Source: Armatimonadia bacterium
GTDB taxonomy: Bacteria > Armatimonadota > Zipacnadia > Zipacnadales > JABUFB01
Assembly: GCA_039679385.1 (NCBI GenBank)
Contig: JBDKVB010000017.1
Location: forward strand, 69,399-133,398
Reading direction: 5' to 3'
Length of the DNA stretch: 64,000 bases
The first letter of the stretch is position 1, and each line of letters opens with the position of its first letter. The notes beneath the pieces are model-generated. The model had not been told where the DNA came from. It saw nothing but the letters and a program-made list of their open reading frames with translations, and did not search any database. Made by a program: the position numbers and the translations under genes. Positions 42,492 through 50,585 of the stretch are shown here, piece after piece.

Positions 42492-43244
42492 GTGATCATC
42501 GATGCCCATGTGCATCTGCAAGGCCCCGGTGCGTCGGTGCAGGAGCGGACCGATCGTCTCCTGCATTTCGCCGACAAGCACGGGATCGACAAACTCGTGG
42601 CGTGCCTGGGGGCGACGCTCCGCGTGGCCCCTACTGCCGAGGAACTGCGGGAGGACAACGACTACATCCTCTCGGCTGTAGCTTACCGTCCCGATCGCAT
42701 CGTGGGCTACTGCTACTGCAGCCCGGCCCATCCGGAAGCCTCGGTCGAGGAGATGGATCGCACCATCGCCAAGGGTCCGCTGCGCGGCGTGAAGATGTGG
42801 GTCTGCCGCCATTGCGACGACCCCGGCAGTGACCCAATCGCCCGACGAGCGGCCGAACTGGGCGTGCCAATCCTGCAGCACACCTGGATCAAGGCCACCG
42901 GGAACATGCCGACTGAGTCGCGACCTGAACACATGGTGAACCTGGCTCTGCGCCACCCGCAGACGCAGTTCATCATGGCCCACAGCGGCGGCGATTGGCA
43001 GCGTGGCCTGCGCATCGTCCGCCACGTGCCCAACATCACCGCGGACGTCTGCGGCGGCAACCCGGAGCAGGGACAGGTGGAGATGGCCGTTAAGCTCCTG
43101 GGCGCCGAGCGCGTCGTGTGGGGCTCCGATGCCTCCGGGCGCAGCTTCGCCTCGCAGCTTGCCAAAGTGGTGGCCGCAGACATTCCAGACGCCGACCGTT
43201 CGCTGATCCTGGCCGGCAACATCGCAAGGAGGATCGGGCTATGA
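42492..43244 (+). CDS. Amidohydrolase-family (amidohydrolase 2) metal-dependent hydrolase
   Basis: A 250-residue TIM-barrel enzyme. Metal ligands are intact: H6 and H8 in DAHVH, H130 in ILQHTWIK, H164 in FIMAHSGGD and D213 in GSDASG. Such enzymes hydrolyse or decarboxylate small carboxylates or cyclic amides in the cytoplasm; substrate is not readable. Start is GTG 42492 with GGGAGGTA 8 bases upstream. It overlaps the next gene by 4 bases (ATGA), and the two are homologues, so they likely form a complex. Confidence 0.88.
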   Translation: MIIDAHVHLQGPGASVQERTDRLLHFADKHGIDKLVACLGATLRVAPTAEELREDNDYILSAVAYRPDRIVGYCYCSPAHPEASVEEMDRTIAKGPLRGVKMWVCRHCDDPGSDPIARRAAELGVPILQHTWIKATGNMPTESRPEHMVNLALRHPQTQFIMAHSGGDWQRGLRIVRHVPNITADVCGGNPEQGQVEMAVKLLGAERVVWGSDASGRSFASQLAKVVAADIPDADRSLILAGNIARRIGL

Positions 43245-44002
43245 TCCTTGACTGCAATGCTACCCTTGGGCAATGGCCCTTCCGCCGTCTGCGGAACTGC
43301 ACACCGACGCACTTCGCCCACCTCATGGACACCAACGGAATCGCCCAGGCGTGGGTGTCGCCCTTCGAGGGCATCTTCTATAGCGTGACCCAGGAGGCCA
43401 ATGAGTGGCTGGCCGAGGAGCTCCTGGGACTGCGCGACCGCCTCATCCAGCTTCCCGTCATCAACCCCGCCTACCCCGGCTGGGAGGATGATGTCGAGGA
43501 GTGTCGCGAGCTCGAGGCGCCGGGGCTGCGTCTGTATCCGAGTTACCACGGCTACCGTCTGCAGGACGCCCACTTCCTGCAACTGGCCCAGCGCTGTGCC
43601 GAACTTGGCTGGTTCCTGCAGATCGTGGCCCGCGTCCAGGATGAGCGTCACCACCATCACCTGGCTCGCGTGGCGCCGGTTCCCGTGCCCGATATCGTGC
43701 AGATAGCCCGGGACTTCGCACCCCTGCCGGTGATCGTCCTCAACGCTGCCGCCGGTGAAGTCCTCGGAGCCTGCAAGGACGCCTGCCCGGACAACCTGTA
43801 CTGCGACATCTCTCACGTCGAGGGCGTTGGCGGCGTGAGCGACCTTAGCGACAAGCTCGGTGCCGGGCATGTGCTCTTCGGTACCCATGCGCCTCTGCTG
43901 GTTCCGGAGAGCGCCTTGCTCAAGATGCGCGAGGCCGACCTGAGTGAGGAAGACCGCGAACTGATCGTCAGGGGCAACGCCATCAAGATCCTACAGCGGT
44001 AG
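43241..44002 (+). CDS. Amidohydrolase-like paralogue lacking metal ligands
   Basis: A 253-residue homologue of the preceding protein. The fold pattern is kept (MILDCNATLGQWPF, FGTHAPLLVPESAL), but each metal ligand is changed: the HxH at positions 6 and 8 is N6/T8, the strand-5 His is I128, the strand-6 His is N168, and the final Asp is H216. It is therefore probably not an active metallohydrolase on its own. Translational coupling to the intact paralogue (4-base overlap) suggests a regulatory or structural partner subunit. Alternatively it uses a different chemistry. A cluster of four His (HHHH near 137-140) is notable. Confidence 0.75.
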   Translation: MILDCNATLGQWPFRRLRNCTPTHFAHLMDTNGIAQAWVSPFEGIFYSVTQEANEWLAEELLGLRDRLIQLPVINPAYPGWEDDVEECRELEAPGLRLYPSYHGYRLQDAHFLQLAQRCAELGWFLQIVARVQDERHHHHLARVAPVPVPDIVQIARDFAPLPVIVLNAAAGEVLGACKDACPDNLYCDISHVEGVGGVSDLSDKLGAGHVLFGTHAPLLVPESALLKMREADLSEEDRELIVRGNAIKILQR

Positions 44003-44049
44003 CTGACCCCTCCGGCGCACCTGCCGGAGCTATGTGAGGGACAACCTAT

Positions 44050-44493
44050 ATGCCGACCGTAACTACTGAGATGAACGTCGCTGCGCCCGTGGACAAGGTC
44101 TATGCGATCGCCAGGGACATCGAGCGCTACCCCGACTTCATGGAAGACGTGGAGAGCGTGAAGATCCTCGAGCAGACCCCCGAGCGTCAGGTGAGCCACT
44201 GGGGAAGCATCGTCAAGGAGTTCAACCGGACCATTAAGTGGACCGAGGTGGACTACTGGGACGAGGCCGACAAAAGCTGCCGCTGGGAGATGACCGAGGG
44301 CGACTTCACGGCGTACTCCGGTACCTGGGTCTTCGAGCCCTCCGCAGAGGGAACGCTCGCGAAGCTGGAGGTCACCTACGAGTACAACGTGCCGCTCATC
44401 GGCGCCCTGATCCAGGGCATCCTGAAGAAGAAGATGCAGGCGAACGTGGACTCCATGCTCGCGGCCATCAAGAACAAGGCTGAGGAGAGCTAG
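44050..44493 (+). CDS. SRPBCC/COQ10-RatA-like lipid-binding protein
   Basis: A 147-residue START/SRPBCC-fold protein with the polyketide-cyclase/COQ10 pattern: a beta strand, AAPVDKVYAIARDIERYPDFM, a central SGTWVFEPS strand pair and the long C-terminal helix LKKKMQANVDSMLAAIKNKA. The fold encloses a hydrophobic pocket. Relatives bind ubiquinone, act as toxin RatA or have unknown ligands. GAGGG lies about 9 bases before ATG 44050. It follows the amidohydrolase pair by 47 bases and may share their transcript; a terminator follows. Confidence 0.85.
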   Translation: MPTVTTEMNVAAPVDKVYAIARDIERYPDFMEDVESVKILEQTPERQVSHWGSIVKEFNRTIKWTEVDYWDEADKSCRWEMTEGDFTAYSGTWVFEPSAEGTLAKLEVTYEYNVPLIGALIQGILKKKMQANVDSMLAAIKNKAEES

Positions 44494-44520
44494 CCCGCGA
44501 CGTCCTCCGCGCACGCAACC

Positions 44521-44560
44521 AAGGGGAGCCACGCCGAGTGGCTCCCCTTCACGTTCTTCA
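44521..44560. terminator. Bidirectional terminator
   Basis: A 12-bp perfect stem (44521-44532 with 44538-44549) and GCCGA loop have TTC..TTCTTC on the plus side and TTGGTTG on the minus side. It lies between the convergent SRPBCC and exported-protein genes and can serve both. Confidence 0.8.
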
Positions 44561-44582
44561 TCGGAACAGACCTCCCGGCCTA

Positions 44583-45506
44583 CTACGGCGCGGGCAGGGG
44601 ATGGACGACGATCGGCGCGAGCCGGTACGCCGCCAGGCTGCGCCGGACGGTCTTCCCGGGCTTCGACTCCATGACCCGCACCTGCCCCACTCCCTTCGCC
44701 ATCCACATCGTGAGCTTGCTCACCACGGCTGCGCTCTCGAGGGTGAGGTCGAGGCGAATGCACTTGGTGAAGACGCCTGCCGGGACCGTCACGTCCTCGA
44801 AGGCACCGAAGGTCGCCAGCATCTTCATCGGATCATCCGGGGCCCCGCCACTGTGCTTGACCACACCCTTCACGATCGTGGTGTGCCCCTGTGGGCAGAG
44901 ACTCGGGATGAGCAGAGGCGGGACGTAAGTCAGAGTCTCAGCGTCTCGGGTCTCGCCGTACACCCCGAACCCGAGGCCCGAGGAGTGCATGTACATCCTG
45001 AAGGTGTCCGGGCCGGGAAGATAGGTGACGAGAACCACCGAGGTCATCGTCCCGCCGATCGGCGTGGTTCCCACGACGTCCTCACGGCGCGTCCTCGTTG
45101 TGACCACTCTCGGCGGGGTCTCGATCACCTCGCGGTACTGCCACATATTCCCGAGGCGCAGCGGCATGTACTCGTTCACATGCACAGCGGGCGTAAGCTT
45201 GAGCTCAACAGAGACCCCGCCTGCTGCAGGGACAGCCACCACATCAAGGACCGCCCCATTGAGCTGCGCCAGGATCGTCTTCTCCGCCGTCACCCGGTAG
45301 TTGCCTGCTGCCAGTCCAGGGAACACCACAACTCCACCAGGCCCGGAGAGACGAACATGAGCGCCAGGGTTCACGGTCACCTGGGCGCCGACAACGTCGA
45401 CACCGGCACGACTCACGTGGCCTTTGAGGTCACCGGCCCACGACAGGCTCAGCAAACCAATCGTCAGTACCGCCACAAGCAACGCCCGGTACATCCCCAT
45501 CCTCAT
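44583..45506 (-). CDS. Exported protein with N-terminal carboxypeptidase-regulatory-like domain
   Basis: A 307-residue exported protein. The signal peptide is about residues 1-23 (YRALLVAVLTIGLLSLSWA). The next 75 residues (LKGHVSRAGVDVVGAQVTV...GNYRVTAEK) resemble a carboxypeptidase-regulatory or PEGA-like beta-sandwich. The C-terminal 200 residues form a beta-rich domain that I do not recognise. Three closely spaced Met codons (45506, 45500, 45494) compete for the start; I chose the first. It is divergent from the GH116 gene. Function is unknown. Confidence 0.6.
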   Translation of the reverse strand: MRMGMYRALLVAVLTIGLLSLSWAGDLKGHVSRAGVDVVGAQVTVNPGAHVRLSGPGGVVVFPGLAAGNYRVTAEKTILAQLNGAVLDVVAVPAAGGVSVELKLTPAVHVNEYMPLRLGNMWQYREVIETPPRVVTTRTRREDVVGTTPIGGTMTSVVLVTYLPGPDTFRMYMHSSGLGFGVYGETRDAETLTYVPPLLIPSLCPQGHTTIVKGVVKHSGGAPDDPMKMLATFGAFEDVTVPAGVFTKCIRLDLTLESAAVVSKLTMWMAKGVGQVRVMESKPGKTVRRSLAAYRLAPIVVHPLPAP

Positions 45507-45682
45507 CACCCCACAAGAGAAGTAGACCCAGCCCTTTGTCTCCCTCAGGTCCCCGCAGGGACTCCGCTGTCCTGAGAACAGATTCGGGGTCGGCGACGCG
45601 ACTCCTACTCCCGACGCAGGGACTGAGAGGCTGCACAGGGAAGAGTCACTCTCCGGCATTCCCTGCAGAGGAGTTGAGCCAG

Positions 45683-48600
45683 ATGGGCAGGCGCACTTTT
45701 GTGATGGCCGTGCTGCTGATGCTGGTACTGGCGACTTGCCAGACTCTCGCACAGACGCCACTCGCGCACTGGGACTTCGAGACCGGCGACCTTCAGGGCT
45801 GGCGGGTAGTCTCGGGCAACCTTGGCAAGCAGCCCTCTGCCAACGACAACGACCGCTGGCAGGGCAACTTCGACAAGCAGGGCAAATGGTTCCTGGGCAC
45901 CTACGAGGGAGCCAGCGACCAGGCCACCGGTGAACTGCGGTCGCCCGTGTTCACGATTCAGGGCGATGCCCTCGGCCTCCTCGTGGGCGGCGGCAGCGAC
46001 GTCAGCAAGGTGTTCGTGGCGCTGGTTCTTGTCGAGGGAGACCGCGAGGTCCGACGGGAGACCGGCGAGAACCGCGAAGTGATGCGCCCTGTGCGCTGGG
46101 ACGTCACTGCCTTCCGAGGGAAGCAGGCCTATCTGCGAGTTGTCGACAACGCCACCGGCGGCTGGGGACACCTCAACGTCGACGACTTCCGCGAACTCTC
46201 CGCTGAGGAAGCGGCGCGCCTTGATCGCGAGGAACAGCAGCGCAAGGAGGCCCTGCGCCTCGCCACTGAGCAACGCTATCAGCAATGGCGCAAGGGCGTG
46301 CTGGGACCCTCTGAGCCGACGGTGTACCGAGGCGCGAACCTGACGAACTGCTGGATGCCCCTGGGCGGGATTGGCGCCGGCAGCGTCGCGCTCTATGGTG
46401 ACGGATCGCTGCGGCAGTGGCAGGTCATGAACCACGTCAACAGCGATGCCCAGGTCCCCTACTGCTTCCTCGCCGTGAGAGCGCGCGCCGAGGGCCACCG
46501 GCCCATCACCCGTGTGCTGCAGACCAGTCCCGTCGACGAGCTGCCCCTGGTGGCCGGGACCGAGTTCATCGGCGAGTTCCCCGTGGCCAAGGTCCGCTAC
46601 CTCGACGACGCAATCCCAGTTGATCTGACCCTGGTTGCGCACACCTCCCTGATCCCGCAGAACGCAAAGGACTCGGCGCTTCCAGTGGTGTTCTTCACCC
46701 TTCAGGCACGGAACCGGGGCTCCGACTCCGTGCAGTTCGCGACCATGATGTCGGTGCAGAACTTCGTGGGCTGGGACGGCTTTCGCCGAATCAACGGCCA
46801 GTCTGATCCGGGCTTCGGCATGAACCAGAACTGGCTGGTGCGGGATGGCGACCGGGTCTCGCTGTGCATGGACAAGTTCGGGATGGACCGAACGGACCGC
46901 AATTACGGTTCTCTGGCCTTGACCTGTCTGGAGCCTTCGGCGTCTGCCTCCGTCGCCTGGCAGGACGTCGACGACCTGTGGGCCGACTTCGTCGGGGACG
47001 GGCGTCTTGACCAGGCCGGGCCGAAGATACCCAGTGCACCGGGACGCACCTACAGCGGGGCCCTGGCCGTCCGCATGACCCTGGCGCCGGGCGAGAAGGC
47101 CGAGGTACCCTTCCTGCTCACCTGGTACTTCCCCAACCGCCATGCCGAGTATCAGGAGGGCCTCGACAAGTACCGCCTCGGCAACATGTACAACAACTGG
47201 TTCGGCAACACCGAGGGCGTCGCCCGCTACGCCGCCGCCAACTTCTCCCGGCTGCGCAAGGAGACGCTTGCCTTCCACGACACCCTCTACGACAGCAACC
47301 TCCCCTACTGGCTGGTGGACTGCGTAAGCTCCCAGATCTCCACGCTCACCAGTCAGACCTGCCTCTGGATCGAGGACGGTAGCTTCCACGGCTTCGAGGG
47401 CTGCAGCCGCACCAAGGGCTGCTGTCCGATGAACTGCACTCACGTGTGGAACTACGAGCAGACGCTGGCGCACCTGTACCCGGAACTCGAGCGCAAGATG
47501 CGCCACACCGACTTCTTCGTGCAGCAGGAGGATAGCGGGGCGGTCCGACACCGCACGGTGCTTCCGCTCAGCCTGCCTCGGGGCACCGGGCCCTTCTGCG
47601 ACGGGCACCTCAGCAGCATCTCCAAGGCCTACCGGGAACACCTGCTGTCCGCCGATGATTCCTGGCTGAAGGCCTACTGGCCGCGCGTCAAGCAGGCGAT
47701 GGAGTGGGCGATCAGCAACTACGATCCCGACGGTGACGGGTGCCTCCAGGTTGCGCAGCCGAACACCTACGACTGCACGATCTGGGGCAACAACACCTTC
47801 ATCGGCTCCCAGTGGCTGGCGGCTCTCCGAGCGGCCGAGGAGATGGCGCGGTTGATGGGCGAGACGGCCACCGCGGAGCGCTACCATGACCTGTACGAGC
47901 GGGGCCGCGCGAAGATGGACCACGACCTGTGGAACGGGGAGTGGTGGATTCAGGACGTCGACCTCGAGGAGCATCCGCAGTACGAGTATGCCACCGGCTG
48001 CCACTCCGACCAGCTTCTCGGCCAGTGGTGGGCCGACCTCAACGATCTGGGGCACGTGCTGCCGCCGGAGCACGTTCACAAGGCGCTGCAGTCGATCTTT
48101 GCGAACAACTTCCTGAAGACCTTCGAGGGCTTCCGCCAGTCCCCGCGGGCCTTCGCGAGCAATGATGAGATGGGCCTGATCGTCTGCAGTTGGCCCAGGG
48201 GTGGTCGTCCGTCGTCCGTCACGCTATACTCTGATGAGGTGTGGACGGGGATGGAGTACGAGGTGGCGGCGCTGCTGATCCGCCAGGGCCTCCCCGAAGA
48301 GGGCCTGCAGGTCGTAAAGGCGGCGCGGGACCGGTACAACGGAACCCGGCGCAGTCCCTGGAACGAGATCGAGTGCGGCGACCACTACGCCAGGGCCATG
48401 AGCAGCTACTCGCTCCTGCCGGCGGTCGAGGGGCTGGCCTACGATGGGCCGGCCGGTCGGCTGCGCTTCGCCCCGCGCTTGCAGCCTCAGAATCTGCGGG
48501 CGTTCTTTGCCGGCGCCGAGGGCTATGGCACACTGGCCCAGGTGCGGTCCGAAGGTCGCCAGGTGGACGAGGTCAAGCTGACGAGAGGGCACCTGCGCCT

Positions 48601-48778
48601 CCGGCAGTTGGAGCTTGAGGTTCCCGCCGGTCTGGCGGGCTCAACCGTCTCCGTCACCATGCGGGAGGTGCCCGTGCCCGCACAGGTTGTCCGAGGCGCT
48701 TTGCAGCTTGTGGTAAGATTCCCGGTAGACATCGTGCTGGGACCCAGCGACGTCCTGCGGGTAATGGTCGGGCGATAG
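45683..48778 (+). CDS. Exported GH116-type beta-glucosidase/glucosylceramidase-like protein
   Basis: A 1031-residue protein with a signal peptide (about 1-23, ends TLAQTPL). Residues about 25-175 form a beta-rich N-terminal module typical of galactose-binding-like domains. The rest matches family GH116 (GBA2-like): the glycoside hydrolase part starts near RGANLTNCWMPLGGIGAGSV, with a C-terminal (alpha/alpha)6 barrel. NCTHVWNYEQTLAHLYPELE holds the nucleophile candidate E592, and GCHSDQLLGQWW holds the acid/base candidate D776. It probably removes glucose or related residues from glycosides outside the cytoplasm. ATG 45683 follows GAGGAG 9 bases upstream. Confidence 0.82.
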   Translation: MGRRTFVMAVLLMLVLATCQTLAQTPLAHWDFETGDLQGWRVVSGNLGKQPSANDNDRWQGNFDKQGKWFLGTYEGASDQATGELRSPVFTIQGDALGLLVGGGSDVSKVFVALVLVEGDREVRRETGENREVMRPVRWDVTAFRGKQAYLRVVDNATGGWGHLNVDDFRELSAEEAARLDREEQQRKEALRLATEQRYQQWRKGVLGPSEPTVYRGANLTNCWMPLGGIGAGSVALYGDGSLRQWQVMNHVNSDAQVPYCFLAVRARAEGHRPITRVLQTSPVDELPLVAGTEFIGEFPVAKVRYLDDAIPVDLTLVAHTSLIPQNAKDSALPVVFFTLQARNRGSDSVQFATMMSVQNFVGWDGFRRINGQSDPGFGMNQNWLVRDGDRVSLCMDKFGMDRTDRNYGSLALTCLEPSASASVAWQDVDDLWADFVGDGRLDQAGPKIPSAPGRTYSGALAVRMTLAPGEKAEVPFLLTWYFPNRHAEYQEGLDKYRLGNMYNNWFGNTEGVARYAAANFSRLRKETLAFHDTLYDSNLPYWLVDCVSSQISTLTSQTCLWIEDGSFHGFEGCSRTKGCCPMNCTHVWNYEQTLAHLYPELERKMRHTDFFVQQEDSGAVRHRTVLPLSLPRGTGPFCDGHLSSISKAYREHLLSADDSWLKAYWPRVKQAMEWAISNYDPDGDGCLQVAQPNTYDCTIWGNNTFIGSQWLAALRAAEEMARLMGETATAERYHDLYERGRAKMDHDLWNGEWWIQDVDLEEHPQYEYATGCHSDQLLGQWWADLNDLGHVLPPEHVHKALQSIFANNFLKTFEGFRQSPRAFASNDEMGLIVCSWPRGGRPSSVTLYSDEVWTGMEYEVAALLIRQGLPEEGLQVVKAARDRYNGTRRSPWNEIECGDHYARAMSSYSLLPAVEGLAYDGPAGRLRFAPRLQPQNLRAFFAGAEGYGTLAQVRSEGRQVDEVKLTRGHLRLRQLELEVPAGLAGSTVSVTMREVPVPAQVVRGALQLVVRFPVDIVLGPSDVLRVMVGR

Positions 48779-48844
48779 GCAAGGACCTGCCGGTCGAACT
48801 GAGGGAGCGCCGCAGGCGAACTCGAATCTGCAAATGGAAACTGG

Positions 48845-48908
48845 TTTTCCACCCCTTCCGGGGGTTATCCACAGTTCTTTCCACCGTCCATGCCAACTAT
48901 CCACAACG
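48845..48908 (+). repeat. Four same-strand DnaA-box-like 9-mers in a 20-12-20 pattern
   Basis: Two adjacent 32-base units each carry NTTTCCACC followed 20 bases later by NTATCCACA: TTTTCCACC at 48845, TTATCCACA (a perfect DnaA box) at 48865, CTTTCCACC at 48877 and CTATCCACA at 48897. Only the 9-mers are conserved between units; the DNA between them is not. They lie in the gap between the GH116 and E2-core genes. This could be a DnaA-binding cluster (origin, datA/DARS-like or DnaA-regulated promoter). No dnaA gene is in the window. Confidence 0.55.
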
Positions 48909-48977
48909 CGAAAGCGCACGGGATAGGCAGGAAGAGGATGTGGAGAGAGCGCACGTCACAAGTCGCAGCCAGAAAGA

Positions 48978-49700
48978 GTGAACCGTATGAGCAGTCGCAA
49001 ACCGAGACCTGATGAGCAGGAGTACACCCTCCTGGAGCAGACGCCGACCCGCAAGGCGATTGGCGAGCGCACCCTGAAGAGCACCACCGAGAAGCCCGTC
49101 TTCCACATGAGCACGGAGGTGGACGCTTCCGTCCTGGCCGCCGCTCGTGAGGCACTACGTGGCAAGGGCGAGATCTTCCCCAGCTACAACGACTTCGTCC
49201 TGAAGGTAGTCGCCCTGGCCCTGCGCGATCACCCGCGCTTCAATGCCTGGGTGGCCGTGGACGGTCTGCATATCCTCAAGCACATCAACGTGGCCTTCGC
49301 GGCTGCCACGGAGCAGGGCGTGCTGATGCCGACGGTCCTCGACGCCGACCAGAAATCCCTCCTCGACGTCGCCGCAGAGACCAAGGAGATGATCGGCCTG
49401 GCGCGTAAGGGGCGGCTGCGTGCCAGTCTCCAGATGGGCGCAGGCTTCAGCATCAGCAACATCGGCCCGGGTGCGGTCGACAGCTTCGACGCGATCATCA
49501 ACGCCCCGCAGACCGGCATCCTCGCCATCGGTGCCCTCAAGCCCCGGCCCGTAGTGGTCGACGGCTCGATTGAGGCAAGGCCGACGATGTTCCTCACCCT
49601 CAGCATTGACCACGCCGGTGCGGACGGCTCCGATGGTGCGGCCTTCCTGACCACCGTCAAGAAGCTCCTCGAGGACCCGGAGGTTCTCGCATCGCTGTAG
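48978..49700 (+). CDS. 2-oxoacid dehydrogenase E2 acyltransferase catalytic core, no lipoyl domain
   Basis: A 240-residue protein equal to the chloramphenicol-acetyltransferase-like catalytic core of E2 enzymes. It has the typical strand PVFHMSTEVDAS, FNAWVAVDGLHIL, and SISNIGPGAVDSFDAIINAPQTGILAIGA. The active-site motif is DHAGADG with H212 and D216, in place of the usual DHRxxDG. There is no N-terminal lipoyl or E1/E3-binding domain, so it cannot carry acyl groups alone. Start is GTG 48978 or ATG 48987; neither has a strong ribosome site. An E1 alpha/beta pair lies at 30255-32274. It could use a separate lipoyl protein or act as a structural core. Confidence 0.82.
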   Translation: MNRMSSRKPRPDEQEYTLLEQTPTRKAIGERTLKSTTEKPVFHMSTEVDASVLAAAREALRGKGEIFPSYNDFVLKVVALALRDHPRFNAWVAVDGLHILKHINVAFAAATEQGVLMPTVLDADQKSLLDVAAETKEMIGLARKGRLRASLQMGAGFSISNIGPGAVDSFDAIINAPQTGILAIGALKPRPVVVDGSIEARPTMFLTLSIDHAGADGSDGAAFLTTVKKLLEDPEVLASL

Positions 49701-49730
49701 CGGCTTTCTGCGCTACTACAAGCAGATACG

Positions 49731-49762
49731 AAAAGGGCGTCCGATCTCGTGATCGGGCGCCC
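49731..49762 (-). terminator. Terminator between E2 core and translin genes
   Basis: An 11-bp stem (49735-49745 with 49752-49762, one G-T pair) with loop CTCGTG is followed on the minus strand by TTTTCG. It lies 38 bases after the translin stop and can also stop transcription from the plus strand. Confidence 0.75.
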
Positions 49763-49799
49763 TCTGCATGTCACAGGTAAGTGGCTGGTTCCCCGGTCT

Positions 49800-50453
49800 C
49801 TACGCCCCGTCGTCCTCCACGACATGCTTCTCGAACCGGTCGAGCCGCTCTTCCAGCCGCTTCTGTCGCAGCGCAGCGGTCATGTCACCGCGCGTGCGCT
49901 CGACGAACCCACGGACGGCATCGGATCGACCGCGCAGGCCAAGGCTGATGGCATTCGGATAGTCGAAACTCATGGTGATATGGTAGATGTCATCCATGAT
50001 GTCGAGGAACCTCTCGGCACGCTCGATCTGGTCACGGCGGATCAGGTCGAGTACGTGCCGGCGGAACTCCCCGGCCGCTTCCGCGAGACCATTGAGCCAG
50101 GCAGCGCCGTCGATCTGAAGGTCTCCCGGGCCAGGCAAGGGAGCGTCGGTGATGGCCGCCAGCGTGATCGCCGCCTCGGCATACTCCTTCTGGGCGTCGC
50201 TCACAAAACCGCCCCAGCGCAACTCGTCACAACCCTCAAGGGCTCCCAGCATCTGCCCGGTCAGGTCCGCGGTCTCAGCGAGCAGCGTCCGAGACTCCTC
50301 GAACTCTTGCCGGTGCGCGCTCTTGATGCAGGTAGAGGCCGCGCGCACGACCTGGCGCGATAGGTTGTAGGCCTTCTCGCGACCTTCATCGAGCAGGTCG
50401 AAATGCTGGCGGATACCGGCGGTCAGTTCCTCGATCTGTTTCACCATTAGCAT
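49800..50453 (-). CDS. Translin-family protein
   Basis: A 217-residue all-helical protein with the translin/TRAX pattern known from archaea and eukaryotes and scattered bacteria. Landmarks are REKAYNLSRQVVRAAST at the N-terminus and the C-terminal YPNAISLGLRGRSDAVRGFVERTRGDMTAAL, which corresponds to the conserved YPDA..GLRRR.D..RG..E.TRGDLT block. A stretch with several acidic residues (RRDQIERAERFLDIMDDIY) sits where catalytic acids of TRAX lie. It probably binds or cleaves RNA in the cytoplasm. The start among closely spaced candidates is not certain; I used ATG 50453. It lies 129 bases from the kor operon. Confidence 0.78.
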   Translation of the reverse strand: MLMVKQIEELTAGIRQHFDLLDEGREKAYNLSRQVVRAASTCIKSAHRQEFEESRTLLAETADLTGQMLGALEGCDELRWGGFVSDAQKEYAEAAITLAAITDAPLPGPGDLQIDGAAWLNGLAEAAGEFRRHVLDLIRRDQIERAERFLDIMDDIYHITMSFDYPNAISLGLRGRSDAVRGFVERTRGDMTAALRQKRLEERLDRFEKHVVEDDGA

Positions 50454-50585
50454 CAACTCTACCGGACGAGATGGGCCGTGAAACCGGCCGCGGTACGGGC
50501 TTTCCAGTCTCCAGAAAGCCGGGGACCTGCCTCAGAACGCGCGCGAAGCTGACGACTACGCGGTGGGTCTGTTAGGTGGTACTGA

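Noticed and set aside
45605-48079. Long open frame antisense to the GH116 gene (over 800 codons)
   Set aside because: High GC keeps stop codons rare in the antisense frame. The sequence has no family motifs, while the plus-strand frame has catalytic motifs and a signal peptide.
50498-50520. Small hairpin downstream of korC as terminator
   Set aside because: The 7-bp stem has no T run on the minus strand and lies 65 bases past the stop, so it is too weak to list.
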